A stretch of DNA of 64,000 nucleotides from Clostridiales bacterium (lineage in GTDB: Bacteria > Bacillota > Clostridia > Christensenellales > Aristaeellaceae): assembly GCA_015056175.1 (NCBI GenBank), contig SVGT01000004.1, positions 1 to 64,000 on the forward strand. Reading direction: 5' to 3'. Numbering within the stretch: position 1 is the first letter of the stretch; each line of letters begins with the position of its first letter. Below, one piece after another: positions 42,950 through 52,183 of the stretch. The notes beneath the pieces are model-generated. The model was not told the DNA's origin. It was given only the letters and a program-made list of their open reading frames with translations, and made no database searches. A program made the position numbers and the translations under genes.

Positions 42950-45187
42950 TCAAGCAGCTTTCGGGCCATCATTTTTCCTTTTGCCCACTTCGCCCACCGG
43001 GCCCACGCAGGAAGGACAGCCGCCGGGGCAGGCGCAATCGCTGACCAGCATCAGGCAATGCTGCAAAAGCGTTCTGCGCATGCGGAAAGCCTTTTCCGCA
43101 AGACCCACACCGCCGGGGCAGTTATCGTAAATGATCAGGGTGGGTTTATCCGTAAAGGGACACTTTACCTGATAGCTGACGGCAATATCCCTGGGCGAGC
43201 ACATGAGATACAGCGGCGCCACGATGCGCAGCAGATTGGAAATGCCCAGCATACCGCCCTGCAGCGCATCCTTTTCGTATCGAGCGGCAATATGATCGGG
43301 CAGCGTCATCCACATGGCGGTGGTGTGCATATCCGTTTCGGGCAGACGCACCGGGCCAAAGCCCAGATTTTCGCCCGTATCAAAACGCATTTTTTTGAAG
43401 ATCTTGACCAGCGCCGTTACCTTCACTTCGCCGTAGGAAGCGTTTTCCTCTTCCTTTTCGATGTCCAGCAGGCTCAGGCTCACGTTCAGATCGGCGTCGG
43501 TGTAATAATCCACATTCACCTTGCGGATATAGCCCTTGCAGGCGTCAAAATCCAGCTTTTCCACCTGATAGGTCTGACCCTCGTGCATGTAAATGGCATT
43601 CTCATGCAAAAGCATGGGAACGGTAAAGCGATCCATTTCGCCCACCATCCGGGGATGGGCAGGATCGGTGATATCGATGATCAGGTAGTTTTCCGTCATA
43701 GCCGTACGCAGGCTCAGTTCGCTGGCCGGAAAATCCTCCGCAGACCAGTAGAAGGTATCGCCCACATGGCGCAGGATACTGGCGTCCTCCAGATAGGAGA
43801 GCATCTCCTCCGCCCCTGCCGCATTGCCCAAGCCTTCGCCGTCCTTGAAGGGCAGTTCATAGGCTGCGCACTTGAAGTGGTTGAGCAGCACGTACAGGTT
43901 ATCCGGGTTCAGCAGCGCGTTTTCCGGCGACTGGCTGAAGAAGTAGTCCGGATGGGTCACAATGAACTGATCGATGGCGGAAGAAGAGGCCACAAAGAAG
44001 GTGGCCGATACGCCGTGACGGCGGCCTGCACGGCCTGACTGCTGCCAGGTGCTGGCAATGGTGCCGGGATAGCCGCAAAGCACGCAAGCCTCCAGCGCGC
44101 CGATATCGATACCCAGTTCCAGCGCATTGGTGCTGACCACGGCCTGAATCTTGCCGCTTCGCAGCCCTTGCTCGATCTCGCGTCTTTCGGAGGGCAGATA
44201 GCCGCCGCGGTAACCGCGCACCTTGCCGGAATAGCCCAGCGGATCGCTGACCAGTTCCTTCAGCTGTCGCGTCAGCACCTCCACCTGCAAACGGCTTTTG
44301 CCAAACACAATGGTCTGCACGCCGTTTTTCACCAGCATGGAGGCAATGGAGCGGGTCTCCGGCATCACGCCCTTGCGTATGCCAAGCTGCTGATTGACCA
44401 CCGGCGGATTATAGAAGATCACATGCTTTTCGCCGCTGGGCGCGCCGTTATCGTCCACCAGCGTCACAGGTCTTCCGATCAGCGTTTCCGCCAGCTCCTT
44501 GGGGTTCTGGATGGTAGCGGAGCACAGGATAAACTGGGGATGACTGCCGTAAAATTCACACAGACGGAGCAGTCGGCGCAGCACATTGGCCAGGTTGCTG
44601 CCAAACACGCCGCGATAGCTGTGGATTTCGTCAATGACGATATATTTCAGGTTCTCAAACAGCTTCACCCACTTGGTGTGATGGGGCAATATGCCGCTAT
44701 GCAGCATATCGGGATTGGTGACCACCACATGCCCTGCCTGACGCACCGCACGGCGGGCAGCGCCGGGCGTATCGCCGTCGTAGGTAAAGGTTTTGATGTC
44801 CACGTCCATCAGGGTGATCAGCTCGTACAGTTCGCTGACCTGATCGGCAGACAGTGCCTTGGTGGGAAACAGGTACAGCGCACGGGCGTCCTCATTGTGC
44901 AGAATTTCGTTCAGCACAGGCAGATTGTAGCACAACGTTTTACCGGACGCCGTGGGCGTGACCACCACCAGATCCTCGCCCCGTTTGGCAGCGGCAAAGG
45001 CCTGCGCCTGATGGGTGTACAGTTTATGTACGCCATGCTTTTCCAGCGCCGCAGGGATCCGTGCATCCACGCCCTCGGGATAGGGGGCAAAACGTGCCTC
45101 GCGTTTTGGCATCACCTGCCAGCGCGTCACATTTTCCATGAACGACGGCGAATTTTTCAGTTGTTCCAGTAATTGAGGTAAATTCAC
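42950..45187 (-). CDS. mrfA: DEAD/DEAH-box helicase with DUF1998 (MrfA/YprA-like)
   Basis: This 745-aa helicase has the superfamily 2 motifs TPTASGKT (Walker A), VIDEIHSY (motif II), LCSATI (III) and QQSGRAGRRH (VI). The C-terminal DUF1998 region ends with a four-cysteine cluster (C718, C720, C724, C727 in CACPGGCPSC), as in Bacillus MrfA, which acts in repair of mitomycin-type DNA damage. I chose GTG at 45187, which follows CAGGAGG by 7 nt; the frame to 45364 runs back into the preceding gene. The usual nuclease partner MrfB is not adjacent. Confidence 0.88.
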   Translation of the reverse strand: MNLPQLLEQLKNSPSFMENVTRWQVMPKREARFAPYPEGVDARIPAALEKHGVHKLYTHQAQAFAAAKRGEDLVVVTPTASGKTLCYNLPVLNEILHNEDARALYLFPTKALSADQVSELYELITLMDVDIKTFTYDGDTPGAARRAVRQAGHVVVTNPDMLHSGILPHHTKWVKLFENLKYIVIDEIHSYRGVFGSNLANVLRRLLRLCEFYGSHPQFILCSATIQNPKELAETLIGRPVTLVDDNGAPSGEKHVIFYNPPVVNQQLGIRKGVMPETRSIASMLVKNGVQTIVFGKSRLQVEVLTRQLKELVSDPLGYSGKVRGYRGGYLPSERREIEQGLRSGKIQAVVSTNALELGIDIGALEACVLCGYPGTIASTWQQSGRAGRRHGVSATFFVASSSAIDQFIVTHPDYFFSQSPENALLNPDNLYVLLNHFKCAAYELPFKDGEGLGNAAGAEEMLSYLEDASILRHVGDTFYWSAEDFPASELSLRTAMTENYLIIDITDPAHPRMVGEMDRFTVPMLLHENAIYMHEGQTYQVEKLDFDACKGYIRKVNVDYYTDADLNVSLSLLDIEKEEENASYGEVKVTALVKIFKKMRFDTGENLGFGPVRLPETDMHTTAMWMTLPDHIAARYEKDALQGGMLGISNLLRIVAPLYLMCSPRDIAVSYQVKCPFTDKPTLIIYDNCPGGVGLAEKAFRMRRTLLQHCLMLVSDCACPGGCPSCVGPVGEVGKRKNDGPKAA

Positions 45188-45212
45188 GTTCGTCCCTCCT
45201 GCGGTCCGCTTT

Positions 45213-45256
45213 TGTCCCGATACCGAAAATGCCGCGCCGTTTGCATGGCTGCGGCA
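45213..45256 (-). terminator. Possible weak terminator after the polyphosphate polymerase gene
   Basis: On the minus strand ATGCCGC and GCGGCAT form a 7-bp stem around a 15-nt loop, followed by TTTTC. The T-run is short, so read-through into mrfA is possible. Confidence 0.4.
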
Positions 45257-45269
45257 TACGGTTTTTGTG

Positions 45270-45974
45270 TTACTGTTCCTTGCCCTCGTACCGGCGGCAC
45301 AGTGTATACTTGGAAATGGCGCTCTGCACGGCCTCCGGGCATGCAAAGGTAAGGATCTCCGCAATATACGGCGGCAGCACCCGGTTATACTTCACTTCCA
45401 GAATGGTCTGGTCATGATCCAGTACCGGGATTGTAGGCACGTAGGGATTAAAAATGTCGATGGAGCCAAGCCCCGAGCGCAGCTGCTTGTCAAAGGTGAT
45501 GCGCACGTCCTCCGCAGGATGGAGGTAAGCCTCGCGGTTATAGTCCACGATGACCACCGGATGCAGAAGATTGATGCGCATTTCGCGGTACACGTCGCGC
45601 AAAAGACCGGATGCGGTATTCTCCACGCCGGTGGGATCGGCTGCGATCAACTGATCCGCCAGATCCCTTGGGATCTTCTGGGAACGCTTGGAGATGTAGG
45701 AGCCTACCTTGGTTTTGCATTCCATGAAGATCTCGGAATCGGAATAGTTATAGATGCGCATGCGGTACTTGTCGCGGTCCTTCACGCCGCTGATCTTGTC
45801 ATAATACGCATCGTCAAACACCGTATCAAAATACAGCGAGCGAATGGCGTATTCCCCGCCGCGTTTGGCCGCATGGGGATCCAGTTTCAGCGTGCCGCGC
45901 AGCACACGGGACAGCACCTCGTACTGGGTACGGGTGATGTAAAACTTCAGTTCATGGCGAAGCGGAAGTGCCAT
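45270..45974 (-). CDS. VTC-domain polyphosphate polymerase-like protein
   Basis: This 234-aa protein is a VTC/triphosphate-tunnel enzyme. The tunnel's basic and acidic residues are visible in order: RHELKFYI at the N-terminus, RSLYFDT (~44), KYRMRIYNY (~68), IFMECKTKV (~82), VVIVDYNREAY (~140), VRITFDK, and LEVKYNRVLPPYI (~195). In yeast Vtc4 this fold builds polyphosphate from ATP. There is no membrane segment; the upstream DUF4956 protein, 3 nt away, probably supplies the membrane part. Confidence 0.88.
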   Translation of the reverse strand: MALPLRHELKFYITRTQYEVLSRVLRGTLKLDPHAAKRGGEYAIRSLYFDTVFDDAYYDKISGVKDRDKYRMRIYNYSDSEIFMECKTKVGSYISKRSQKIPRDLADQLIAADPTGVENTASGLLRDVYREMRINLLHPVVIVDYNREAYLHPAEDVRITFDKQLRSGLGSIDIFNPYVPTIPVLDHDQTILEVKYNRVLPPYIAEILTFACPEAVQSAISKYTLCRRYEGKEQ

Positions 45975-45977
45975 TTT

Positions 45978-46691
45978 TTACGCACCCGCCTCTGTCTGGC
46001 AGGCAACCAGCGTCGCATCGTGCACACCGTCGATATCCAGCATATGGCCCACCAGATCGCTGCGCTGATCCATGCGCACCTCGATGGTCATTTCGGCGCC
46101 GGAACGGGTGACGGTCTTGGAGCGCATGCGGTAGAAGCGCACGCTGCGGCGCAGCTCGCCTTCGATATCGTCCTGAGCGTATTCGTCATAATGCAGCACC
46201 AGCAGATAGCTGTTGGGCGCGCTGAACTTTTTGTAGGACAGCGCCAGCATGATGATGGAAATCCCCATCACCACCACCAGCGCGATCAGGTACTGACCGG
46301 CGCCCAGCAGAATACCCATGGTGATGGCCCAGAACATGTAGGCCGTGTCCAAAGGATCCTTCACCGCGGTACGGAAACGCACGATGGACAGGGCGCCCAC
46401 CATACCCATGGACAGAGCCACGTTGGAGCCGATGGCCATGACCACAGGGGCAGTGACGATGGTCAGCATGATCAGCGTCAGGGAAAAGGTGGGGCTGTAG
46501 AGCACGCCGCGGTAGGTCTTCTTATACACCAGAGAGATGATCAAGCCCACCACCAGACCCGCAAGCAGCACCATGGCCACGTTGAGGGGGGTGAAGTTGG
46601 ACAGCTGGGAAGCAAACCAGTCCGAGAAGGTGGAATTGGATACAATGTCCTGTGTATTGATCACGTTGGTCAGCAGCGCGATGGCGTTCAT
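45978..46691 (-). CDS. DUF4956 membrane protein
   Basis: This 237-aa protein has four hydrophobic helices in residues ~35-150 (VAMVLLAGLVVGLIISLVY; FSLTLIMLTIVTAPVVMAIG; TAYMFWAITMGILLGAGQYL; IALVVVMGISIIMLALSYKK) and a C-terminal cytoplasmic ferredoxin-like domain. The conserved core SMGMVGALSIVRFRTAVKDP is diagnostic of DUF4956. The function is unproven; it is regularly linked to VTC and CotH genes, as here, suggesting a membrane complex with the polymerase. Confidence 0.88.
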   Translation of the reverse strand: MNAIALLTNVINTQDIVSNSTFSDWFASQLSNFTPLNVAMVLLAGLVVGLIISLVYKKTYRGVLYSPTFSLTLIMLTIVTAPVVMAIGSNVALSMGMVGALSIVRFRTAVKDPLDTAYMFWAITMGILLGAGQYLIALVVVMGISIIMLALSYKKFSAPNSYLLVLHYDEYAQDDIEGELRRSVRFYRMRSKTVTRSGAEMTIEVRMDQRSDLVGHMLDIDGVHDATLVACQTEAGA

Positions 46692-46723
46692 AAAAGTGCT
46701 CCTTCCTGTTATGTACCTTTAAT

Positions 46724-46750
46724 AGTATACCTATTTTGTCTTTTCGTCAA
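46724..46750 (-). promoter_or_regulatory. Possible internal promoter before the DUF4956 gene
   Basis: Minus strand -35 TTGACG (46745-46750) and -10 TATACT (46724-46729), but the spacer is only 15 nt. The -35 overlaps the cotH stop codon. Confidence 0.45.
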
Positions 46751-49700
46751 ATCTCGGGCTTTTCAGGTCTGGGCCCGCCGAAATAGTAGACCATTTCCTC
46801 ATCCGACAGCTGGAACTGGGTCTGCACAAAGCCGTACAGGTTGTAGGGACGCATGACCATGGTCTCCTCCCGCATACGGCGGATACGCTCGCGCCAGTAA
46901 CGCATGGCGCCGTCCGCACTCAGCGGCGAATCGGAGTTGATCTTCTTATCGTTGAGCTCTGCCCAGCGTTCAAAGTGGATGGGCATTTCCGGTTCGATCA
47001 TGGAAACGCATTCATCCAGCATCTGCTGCATGGCGTCCACCGTGATGCGCTGGTAGATAAGACCCAGCTTGGTCAGGAACAGATCACGGTATTCATCCAC
47101 TTCCAGAATCTTGCGGAAGATCACGTTGTTGATATTCTGCTGACCCATGCCCTTTTCCTTCAGATAGGACCAGGGGCTGTCAAAGGAGGAGGAGAACATG
47201 CCGTAGTCCATATCGAAGATGATGCACTTCCACTTGCTGTCCTCGGTGGGCAGACGGTAGAACATGATGTTACCGGGGTCGCTGTCGCCAAAGAACATCT
47301 TGATGGCAAACCAGTCCAGGTAGGAATGGATATCGATATTGGCATCCAGGTAGTTCCGATCCTCCTGGTTGATATTGGGAGAAGATTCCTTGATGCGGTT
47401 GCGCATCTCCAGATAGGCGTCGTTGGTGCCCTGCACCTCGCTGGAATTGCCGCGGACAATGTTGATATCGCCCGCCAGCTCCACGTCCAGGCCCTCATGC
47501 TGCGCGATACAGTATTCATCCTTGCGCTCGCGCATGTTGTAATGTCCCCAGTATGTACCGTTGATATACACCACTACCGGGTTCCAGGCCAGGGTGATGA
47601 TATCCGTATCGATGTAGGTTTCAATCAGGCGGGTCTGCACGCCGTCGCTGACGCGGGTCCACACGCAGTCGTTGCCGCTGTTGCGCAGAGTGAAAGATTT
47701 GTAGCTTTCAAACTCCCTGTCCTCAAAGAGAGGGTATTCAAAATACTTGCTGCCCGTTGCGGCATTGGCGCGCACCTTCATACTCTTTTGGGGCATATCC
47801 AGGGAGTAATCGCCCATCAGATCCAGCTTGGCACCCTGGGAGATCACCGTTTCCCCGGTTTCCTGTTTGAACACTTCCACATAGGCAGGCCGCGCGATCT
47901 TGCCAAACTCGCGGTACACGGTGTTCTTGTAGGGGATCTTTTCGCAGATCGCGTTTTCACCCACCGTCAAAAGGCCGTCCTGGGGATTGTACAGTTCATC
48001 GGGATCAATGATCAGGGATACCACGTCCAGCGTATGATAGGTGTTCATCACATAGCTGGCCGATGCCACCGACGAGGGCTGCAGCCCTTCCTTAAAAGCA
48101 CGGATGCGCAGCACCGTGGTATTGGAGATCACAAAGGGCTCGGTGTACACCGCAGAATTCTCCACCGTGGGGATGCTGCCGTCCGTGGTATAGCGGACGG
48201 TGGCGCCGCTTTCGGAAAACACTTCCACCGTGACGGTTCCCTCATACAATCCGCCCGTCAGAGAGAAGGACGGCTGCTGTGCAAAGCCGTAAAAACCCAG
48301 GCCATTGGCCGTGCCGGGCGTAGGCACATCATAATAAAAAAAACCGCTGGCGCCCAGCGTACGTCCATAGGATGTGTCGCTGGGAATTTCCGGCAGGTAC
48401 AGCCTGTCCAGCACACGGCCCGTTGCATCGGACAGCGTCATCATTTCGCCGCCCACCCGGGTAACGGAGAAGGAGGCGTGCAGCCTGCTTCCGTCCGTGC
48501 CTGCCGTTTCGGATTTATCCAGCATCACGATCTTGTATTCTCCGGGATAGATCATGGTGCCCTGCGGGAAGGTCCATTTACGGGGCCAGTTGATGTTGTC
48601 AGACAGACCCCAGCCCGACATATCCCAGCTCTGGGCCGATGAATTGTAGATCTCCACAAAGTCCGAGGCGTCCTCGCCGGCCAGGGGGGTAACCTGGTCG
48701 GCAGAGGAAACCACTTCGGAAATAAACACACCGGTGGGGTTGATGGCACGCAGATATTCATCCGCCTTGTTGGCGCCGGCCTGGTTATTGGCCACGCCGG
48801 GCGTTGCCAGCGTATAGGTCTGCCATGCCATGGAGTTGGGGTCGCGGCCGTAGGACACGTCGCGGCCCAGATTATCCACCGTCACCCGATCCACCAACTG
48901 GCCCGTCAGGGTGGAAAGCACCAGCGTTTCGTGCTCGGAGCTGATGCCAAAGTTGGTGTGGGGATAGAAGGTGGATTCCTCCACCTTGTCCTTGCCCGAG
49001 CAGAACACCAGATAATAGCCTCCGGCGGGGATCACCGCGTTCTGGGGGAACACCCACTTGACGGGCTTGCCCTCGTCATCGCTCAGGGCATAATTGGCAA
49101 GGTAGATGGGCGTATCGCCGCTGTTGAACAATTCCACCCAGTCGGAAAGCTCGTCGTCCGCATCGCGGAGGCCGGAGCGGGGCGACGCCATCACTTCATT
49201 GATCACCAGCACGCCCAGTTCCACCGTATAGTTCTGCAGGTACCGGCTGTGACCGGCAGCGGAATTTTCATAGCCGGGAGAATAGTCCAGGGATTTTTCG
49301 TAAATGCCCTCGTCGGTCAGGCAATAGCTTTCGTCCGCGTTGAGCACGGGCACCGTCACCTGATCGATGGCCACGCCGTTGGTATCAAAGAGGAACAGCG
49401 TTTCGCCGTAGGAAGAAAGCTTGAATTTGGCATGCAGGCGCTGATTGACTTCCGTCTTGTTCTGATCGTCACAGAAGACGATCATCCTTTCCCCGGGGTT
49501 CAGCACCACTTCGGGGAACAGGAAGGCAATGCGGTCGGAACGGTCGGAAAGGCCCACGTTTTTCATGTTCAGCGCGGTATCCGACTGATTGACGATCTCC
49601 ACCCAGTCGCCAAAGCTGCCGTTCTCATCCGGCAGGGCGCTGGTATTGTCGCTCATCACTTCGCTGATGCGCAGCCCCTGATGGGTGGTCACCTGCTCTT

Positions 49701-49857
49701 TGTCCGCATCTGCGCCGGCATTGACCGCCACCACCACAGGGGATTTGGGCAATACCAGAATCAGCAGCAGCATCAGCGCGCCAAGCGCCACAATCCACGG
49801 AATGCGCGCATCTTTTTTATTATAACGGCCAAATTGGCGTGATCTCTGGGTCGGCAT
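46747..49857 (-). CDS. CotH-family kinase with three lamin-tail domains
   Basis: This 1036-aa extracytoplasmic protein has one N-terminal membrane anchor (residues ~18-40, WIVALGALMLLLILVLPK). Three lamin-tail-like domains follow: LRISEVMSDN (~65), LVINEVMASPRSG (~220) and VFISEVVSSADQV (~378), each with a DWVEI/DFVEI pattern. A chitobiase/hexosaminidase C-terminal-type beta domain (ATVRYTTDGSIPTVENS, ~555) comes next, then the CotH kinase domain (~640-980) with MRERKDEYCI, YLDWFAIKMFFGDSDPGN and the metal-binding FDMDYG. CotH phosphorylates spore coat proteins; here the enzyme is outside the cell and its substrate unknown. AAAGGAG lies 6 nt before the ATG. The DUF4956 and VTC genes follow. 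Confidence 0.9.
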   Translation of the reverse strand: MPTQRSRQFGRYNKKDARIPWIVALGALMLLLILVLPKSPVVVAVNAGADADKEQVTTHQGLRISEVMSDNTSALPDENGSFGDWVEIVNQSDTALNMKNVGLSDRSDRIAFLFPEVVLNPGERMIVFCDDQNKTEVNQRLHAKFKLSSYGETLFLFDTNGVAIDQVTVPVLNADESYCLTDEGIYEKSLDYSPGYENSAAGHSRYLQNYTVELGVLVINEVMASPRSGLRDADDELSDWVELFNSGDTPIYLANYALSDDEGKPVKWVFPQNAVIPAGGYYLVFCSGKDKVEESTFYPHTNFGISSEHETLVLSTLTGQLVDRVTVDNLGRDVSYGRDPNSMAWQTYTLATPGVANNQAGANKADEYLRAINPTGVFISEVVSSADQVTPLAGEDASDFVEIYNSSAQSWDMSGWGLSDNINWPRKWTFPQGTMIYPGEYKIVMLDKSETAGTDGSRLHASFSVTRVGGEMMTLSDATGRVLDRLYLPEIPSDTSYGRTLGASGFFYYDVPTPGTANGLGFYGFAQQPSFSLTGGLYEGTVTVEVFSESGATVRYTTDGSIPTVENSAVYTEPFVISNTTVLRIRAFKEGLQPSSVASASYVMNTYHTLDVVSLIIDPDELYNPQDGLLTVGENAICEKIPYKNTVYREFGKIARPAYVEVFKQETGETVISQGAKLDLMGDYSLDMPQKSMKVRANAATGSKYFEYPLFEDREFESYKSFTLRNSGNDCVWTRVSDGVQTRLIETYIDTDIITLAWNPVVVYINGTYWGHYNMRERKDEYCIAQHEGLDVELAGDINIVRGNSSEVQGTNDAYLEMRNRIKESSPNINQEDRNYLDANIDIHSYLDWFAIKMFFGDSDPGNIMFYRLPTEDSKWKCIIFDMDYGMFSSSFDSPWSYLKEKGMGQQNINNVIFRKILEVDEYRDLFLTKLGLIYQRITVDAMQQMLDECVSMIEPEMPIHFERWAELNDKKINSDSPLSADGAMRYWRERIRRMREETMVMRPYNLYGFVQTQFQLSDEEMVYYFGGPRPEKPEI

Positions 49858-49919
49858 GGAAATCTCCTTTCATGCAAGGGAACAAAGGCGTTCCCGGCGG
49901 GCATACACCCACGGTATGT

Positions 49920-49928
49920 ATTATAGCA
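49920..49928 (-). promoter_or_regulatory. Extended -10 promoter of the cotH gene
   Basis: Minus strand TGCTATAAT with -10 TATAAT at 49920-49925; no good -35 at 17 nt. Confidence 0.6.
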
Positions 49929-49987
49929 TAAGTTCCGCAAACATAAAAGGCACAATTTTTTCATCTGCTGCCGTTTGTGCGAATTTT

Positions 49988-50016
49988 ACATATATTTTGC
50001 CCCGGGCGCATACCTT
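49988..50016 (+). promoter_or_regulatory. Sigma-E-like promoter of spoIVA
   Basis: ACATAT (49988-49993), 15-nt spacer, CATACCTT (50009-50016). This resembles the mother-cell sigma-E consensus (-35 ATATT-like, -10 CATACAnT) and fits the known control of spoIVA. Confidence 0.65.
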
Positions 50017-50050
50017 TTCCTGACCACAGACATAAGGGAGGACGCAGCAT

Positions 50051-51586
50051 ATGACCCAATCCGCTGTCTATCAGGCGGCTCATGTTCCGCAAAACCAATC
50101 CGCAGCGCCGGACGCGAAGCCCTATTCCATCTATGAGGACATCCTGAACCGCACCAACGGCGATCTGTATATCGGCGTGGTAGGCCCTGTCCGCACAGGC
50201 AAAAGCACCTTCATCACCACCTTTATGGAAAAACTGGTGCTGCCGCTTCTGCCTCCTTCTCCAAGGCTGGATCGCATGCAGGACGAATTGCCGCAGTCTG
50301 CATCCGGCCGCAGCATCATGACCACTCAGCCCAAGTTCATCCCCGGCGAGGGCGCCTGCGATATCGACCTGGGCGGTCATGTGCACGCACGGGTGCGCAT
50401 GGTGGATTCGGTGGGCTATCTGATCCCCGGCGCTTTGGAAAAAGAAGAGAGCCGCATGGTATCCACTCCCTGGGAGGACGCCCCCATCCCCTTTGAAAAG
50501 GCCGCCCGCATCGGCACCCGCAAGGTGATGGAGGATCATGCCACCATCGGCGTTGTGGTCACTACCGACGGCACCATTTCCGATCTGCCCCGCAGCGATT
50601 ACATCAGCGCGGAGGAAGAAGCCGTCCGCGATATGAAGGCCTCCGGCAAGCCCTTTTTGCTGGTGCTCAATTCGGCATCGCCCCAGAGCGATGCGGCGCT
50701 TGCTCTCAGGCGAGCGCTGTCGGAAAAGTACGATGTGCCCGTGTCCCTGCTCAGCGCAAAAAATATGACGCTGGAGGACATCCGGGAAATGCTCCATTCG
50801 GTGTTGATGGAATTCCCGCTTCGGGAAATGCACTTCGATCTTCCCGCCTGGGTGGAAGCGCTGCCCGGCGATCACTGGCTGCCCGCCCACATCCTGACCT
50901 TATTGCGGGAGTTTGCGCCAACGCTTAGCAGGCTTCGGGATAAGGAACGGGTATTCAGCGCCTTCAGCGCATCGCCTTACCTGAATCCTCCTGCGGAAAA
51001 CGCCACGCTGCCCGGCTGCGGCAAGGTGGAATATACGCTGTCCGTACAGGACGGACTTTTCAATCAGGTGCTCAGTGAGCAATGCGGCGCCGATATTTCC
51101 AGCGACGCCCAGCTTTTGTCCCTGATGCGGGAATTGATCCGGGCCAAAAAGGAATACGACCGCATGGCCGGTGCGCTAAAGGCCGTGGCGCAGACCGGCT
51201 ACGGTCTGGTTGTTCCCTCCATGGAGGATGTATCCCTCAACGAACCGGAATTGATGAAGCAGGGGAGCCGCTACGGCGTACGTCTTCGGGCCAGCGCCCC
51301 TACGCTGCACCTGATCCGCTCCGATGTGGAAACGGAGATCACCCCTGTCCTTGGCACGCAGGAGCAGAGCGAGGAGTTTATCCGCTTCCTTTCCGAGGAA
51401 TACCGGCAGGACCCCAAGCTTCTGTGGGATACCAATTTCTTTGGCAAATCCCTGCAAACGCTGGTGCAGGAGGGGCTCAGCGGCAAAATCGGCCGCATGC
51501 CCATGGACACCCAGGAAAAAGTGCAGCAGGCGCTCTCCCGCATGCTCAACGAAGGCGACGGCGGCATGATCTGCATATTGCTGTAA
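50051..51586 (+). CDS. spoIVA: Stage IV sporulation protein A
   Basis: This 511-aa spore coat morphogenetic ATPase polymerises around the forespore and anchors the coat and cortex assembly. The N-terminal TRAFAC-type domain has Walker A GPVRTGKST (~residue 45), the following switch region VDSVGYLIPGAL and the conserved WEDAPIPFEKAARIGTRKV. The middle and C-terminal domains follow, ending with GDGGMICILL, the typical SpoIVA tail needed for membrane localisation. The length is as expected. AAGGGAGG precedes the ATG, and a sigma-E-like promoter is upstream. Confidence 0.97.
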   Translation: MTQSAVYQAAHVPQNQSAAPDAKPYSIYEDILNRTNGDLYIGVVGPVRTGKSTFITTFMEKLVLPLLPPSPRLDRMQDELPQSASGRSIMTTQPKFIPGEGACDIDLGGHVHARVRMVDSVGYLIPGALEKEESRMVSTPWEDAPIPFEKAARIGTRKVMEDHATIGVVVTTDGTISDLPRSDYISAEEEAVRDMKASGKPFLLVLNSASPQSDAALALRRALSEKYDVPVSLLSAKNMTLEDIREMLHSVLMEFPLREMHFDLPAWVEALPGDHWLPAHILTLLREFAPTLSRLRDKERVFSAFSASPYLNPPAENATLPGCGKVEYTLSVQDGLFNQVLSEQCGADISSDAQLLSLMRELIRAKKEYDRMAGALKAVAQTGYGLVVPSMEDVSLNEPELMKQGSRYGVRLRASAPTLHLIRSDVETEITPVLGTQEQSEEFIRFLSEEYRQDPKLLWDTNFFGKSLQTLVQEGLSGKIGRMPMDTQEKVQQALSRMLNEGDGGMICILL

Positions 51587-51622
51587 GACGAATGCTGTCA
51601 CAAAAACGCCATCTTTTTTCTC

Positions 51623-51651
51623 TGTACAGATTTCCCTTTTTGGGGTATGAT
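51623..51651 (+). promoter_or_regulatory. Promoter before the 155-aa membrane protein gene
   Basis: -35 TGTACA (51623-51628), 17-nt spacer, -10 TATGAT (51646-51651). Confidence 0.6.
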
Positions 51652-51685
51652 AGATATGTAAACAACAGCTAAAAGGAGCATCTGC

Positions 51686-52153
51686 ATGTATACCGAACAG
51701 GATTATCAGGCCAACCGCAAACAGCTGACCAACCGTCTCATCGCCGCGGGCATTCCGGCCGTTCTTTTACTGGCCGTGGTCATTGCTTCCTTCGTGATCC
51801 GAATCAAGTGGCTGACCATGTTGTCCACCATCATTCTGTGCGTGTGCGGCCTGTTTGTCTACAGCATGCTCCTGTTCCCCGTCATCGCCTACGGCCGTCA
51901 CCTGCACGACGTGCTCTACGGTCGCACCCACACCATGACCGCCGCCTTCAAGGCGCTGGAAGACAACCGCGTGCTGCGCGACGGCGTGGAATTCTACCCC
52001 GTCATCGTCAACGTCGGCCGCATGGACGATGAGGAAGACGACCGTCTTCTGTACTTCGACGCCAACCTTTCCCGTCCCCAATGGCAGATCGGCGACAGCC
52101 TGAACTTCGTCATTCATGATAAATCCATTGGCAACTGGGCGTATAATTGCTAA
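51686..52153 (+). CDS. Small membrane protein of unknown function
   Basis: This 155-aa protein has a short charged N-terminus and two hydrophobic helices (AAGIPAVLLLAVVIASFVI, ~21-39, and TMLSTIILCVCGLFVYSMLL, ~44-63), followed by a soluble C-terminal domain (~70-155) with an acidic turn GRMDDEEDDRLL and a beta-rich end (LLYFDANLSRPQWQIGDSLN). I do not recognise a family. The Shine-Dalgarno AAAAGGAG is well placed. It precedes the stress-protein-like gene by ~30 nt on the same strand and probably shares its transcript. Confidence 0.75.
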   Translation: MYTEQDYQANRKQLTNRLIAAGIPAVLLLAVVIASFVIRIKWLTMLSTIILCVCGLFVYSMLLFPVIAYGRHLHDVLYGRTHTMTAAFKALEDNRVLRDGVEFYPVIVNVGRMDDEEDDRLLYFDANLSRPQWQIGDSLNFVIHDKSIGNWAYNC

Positions 52154-52183
52154 ACGTATACGCACCGTATGAAAGGAGCACCC

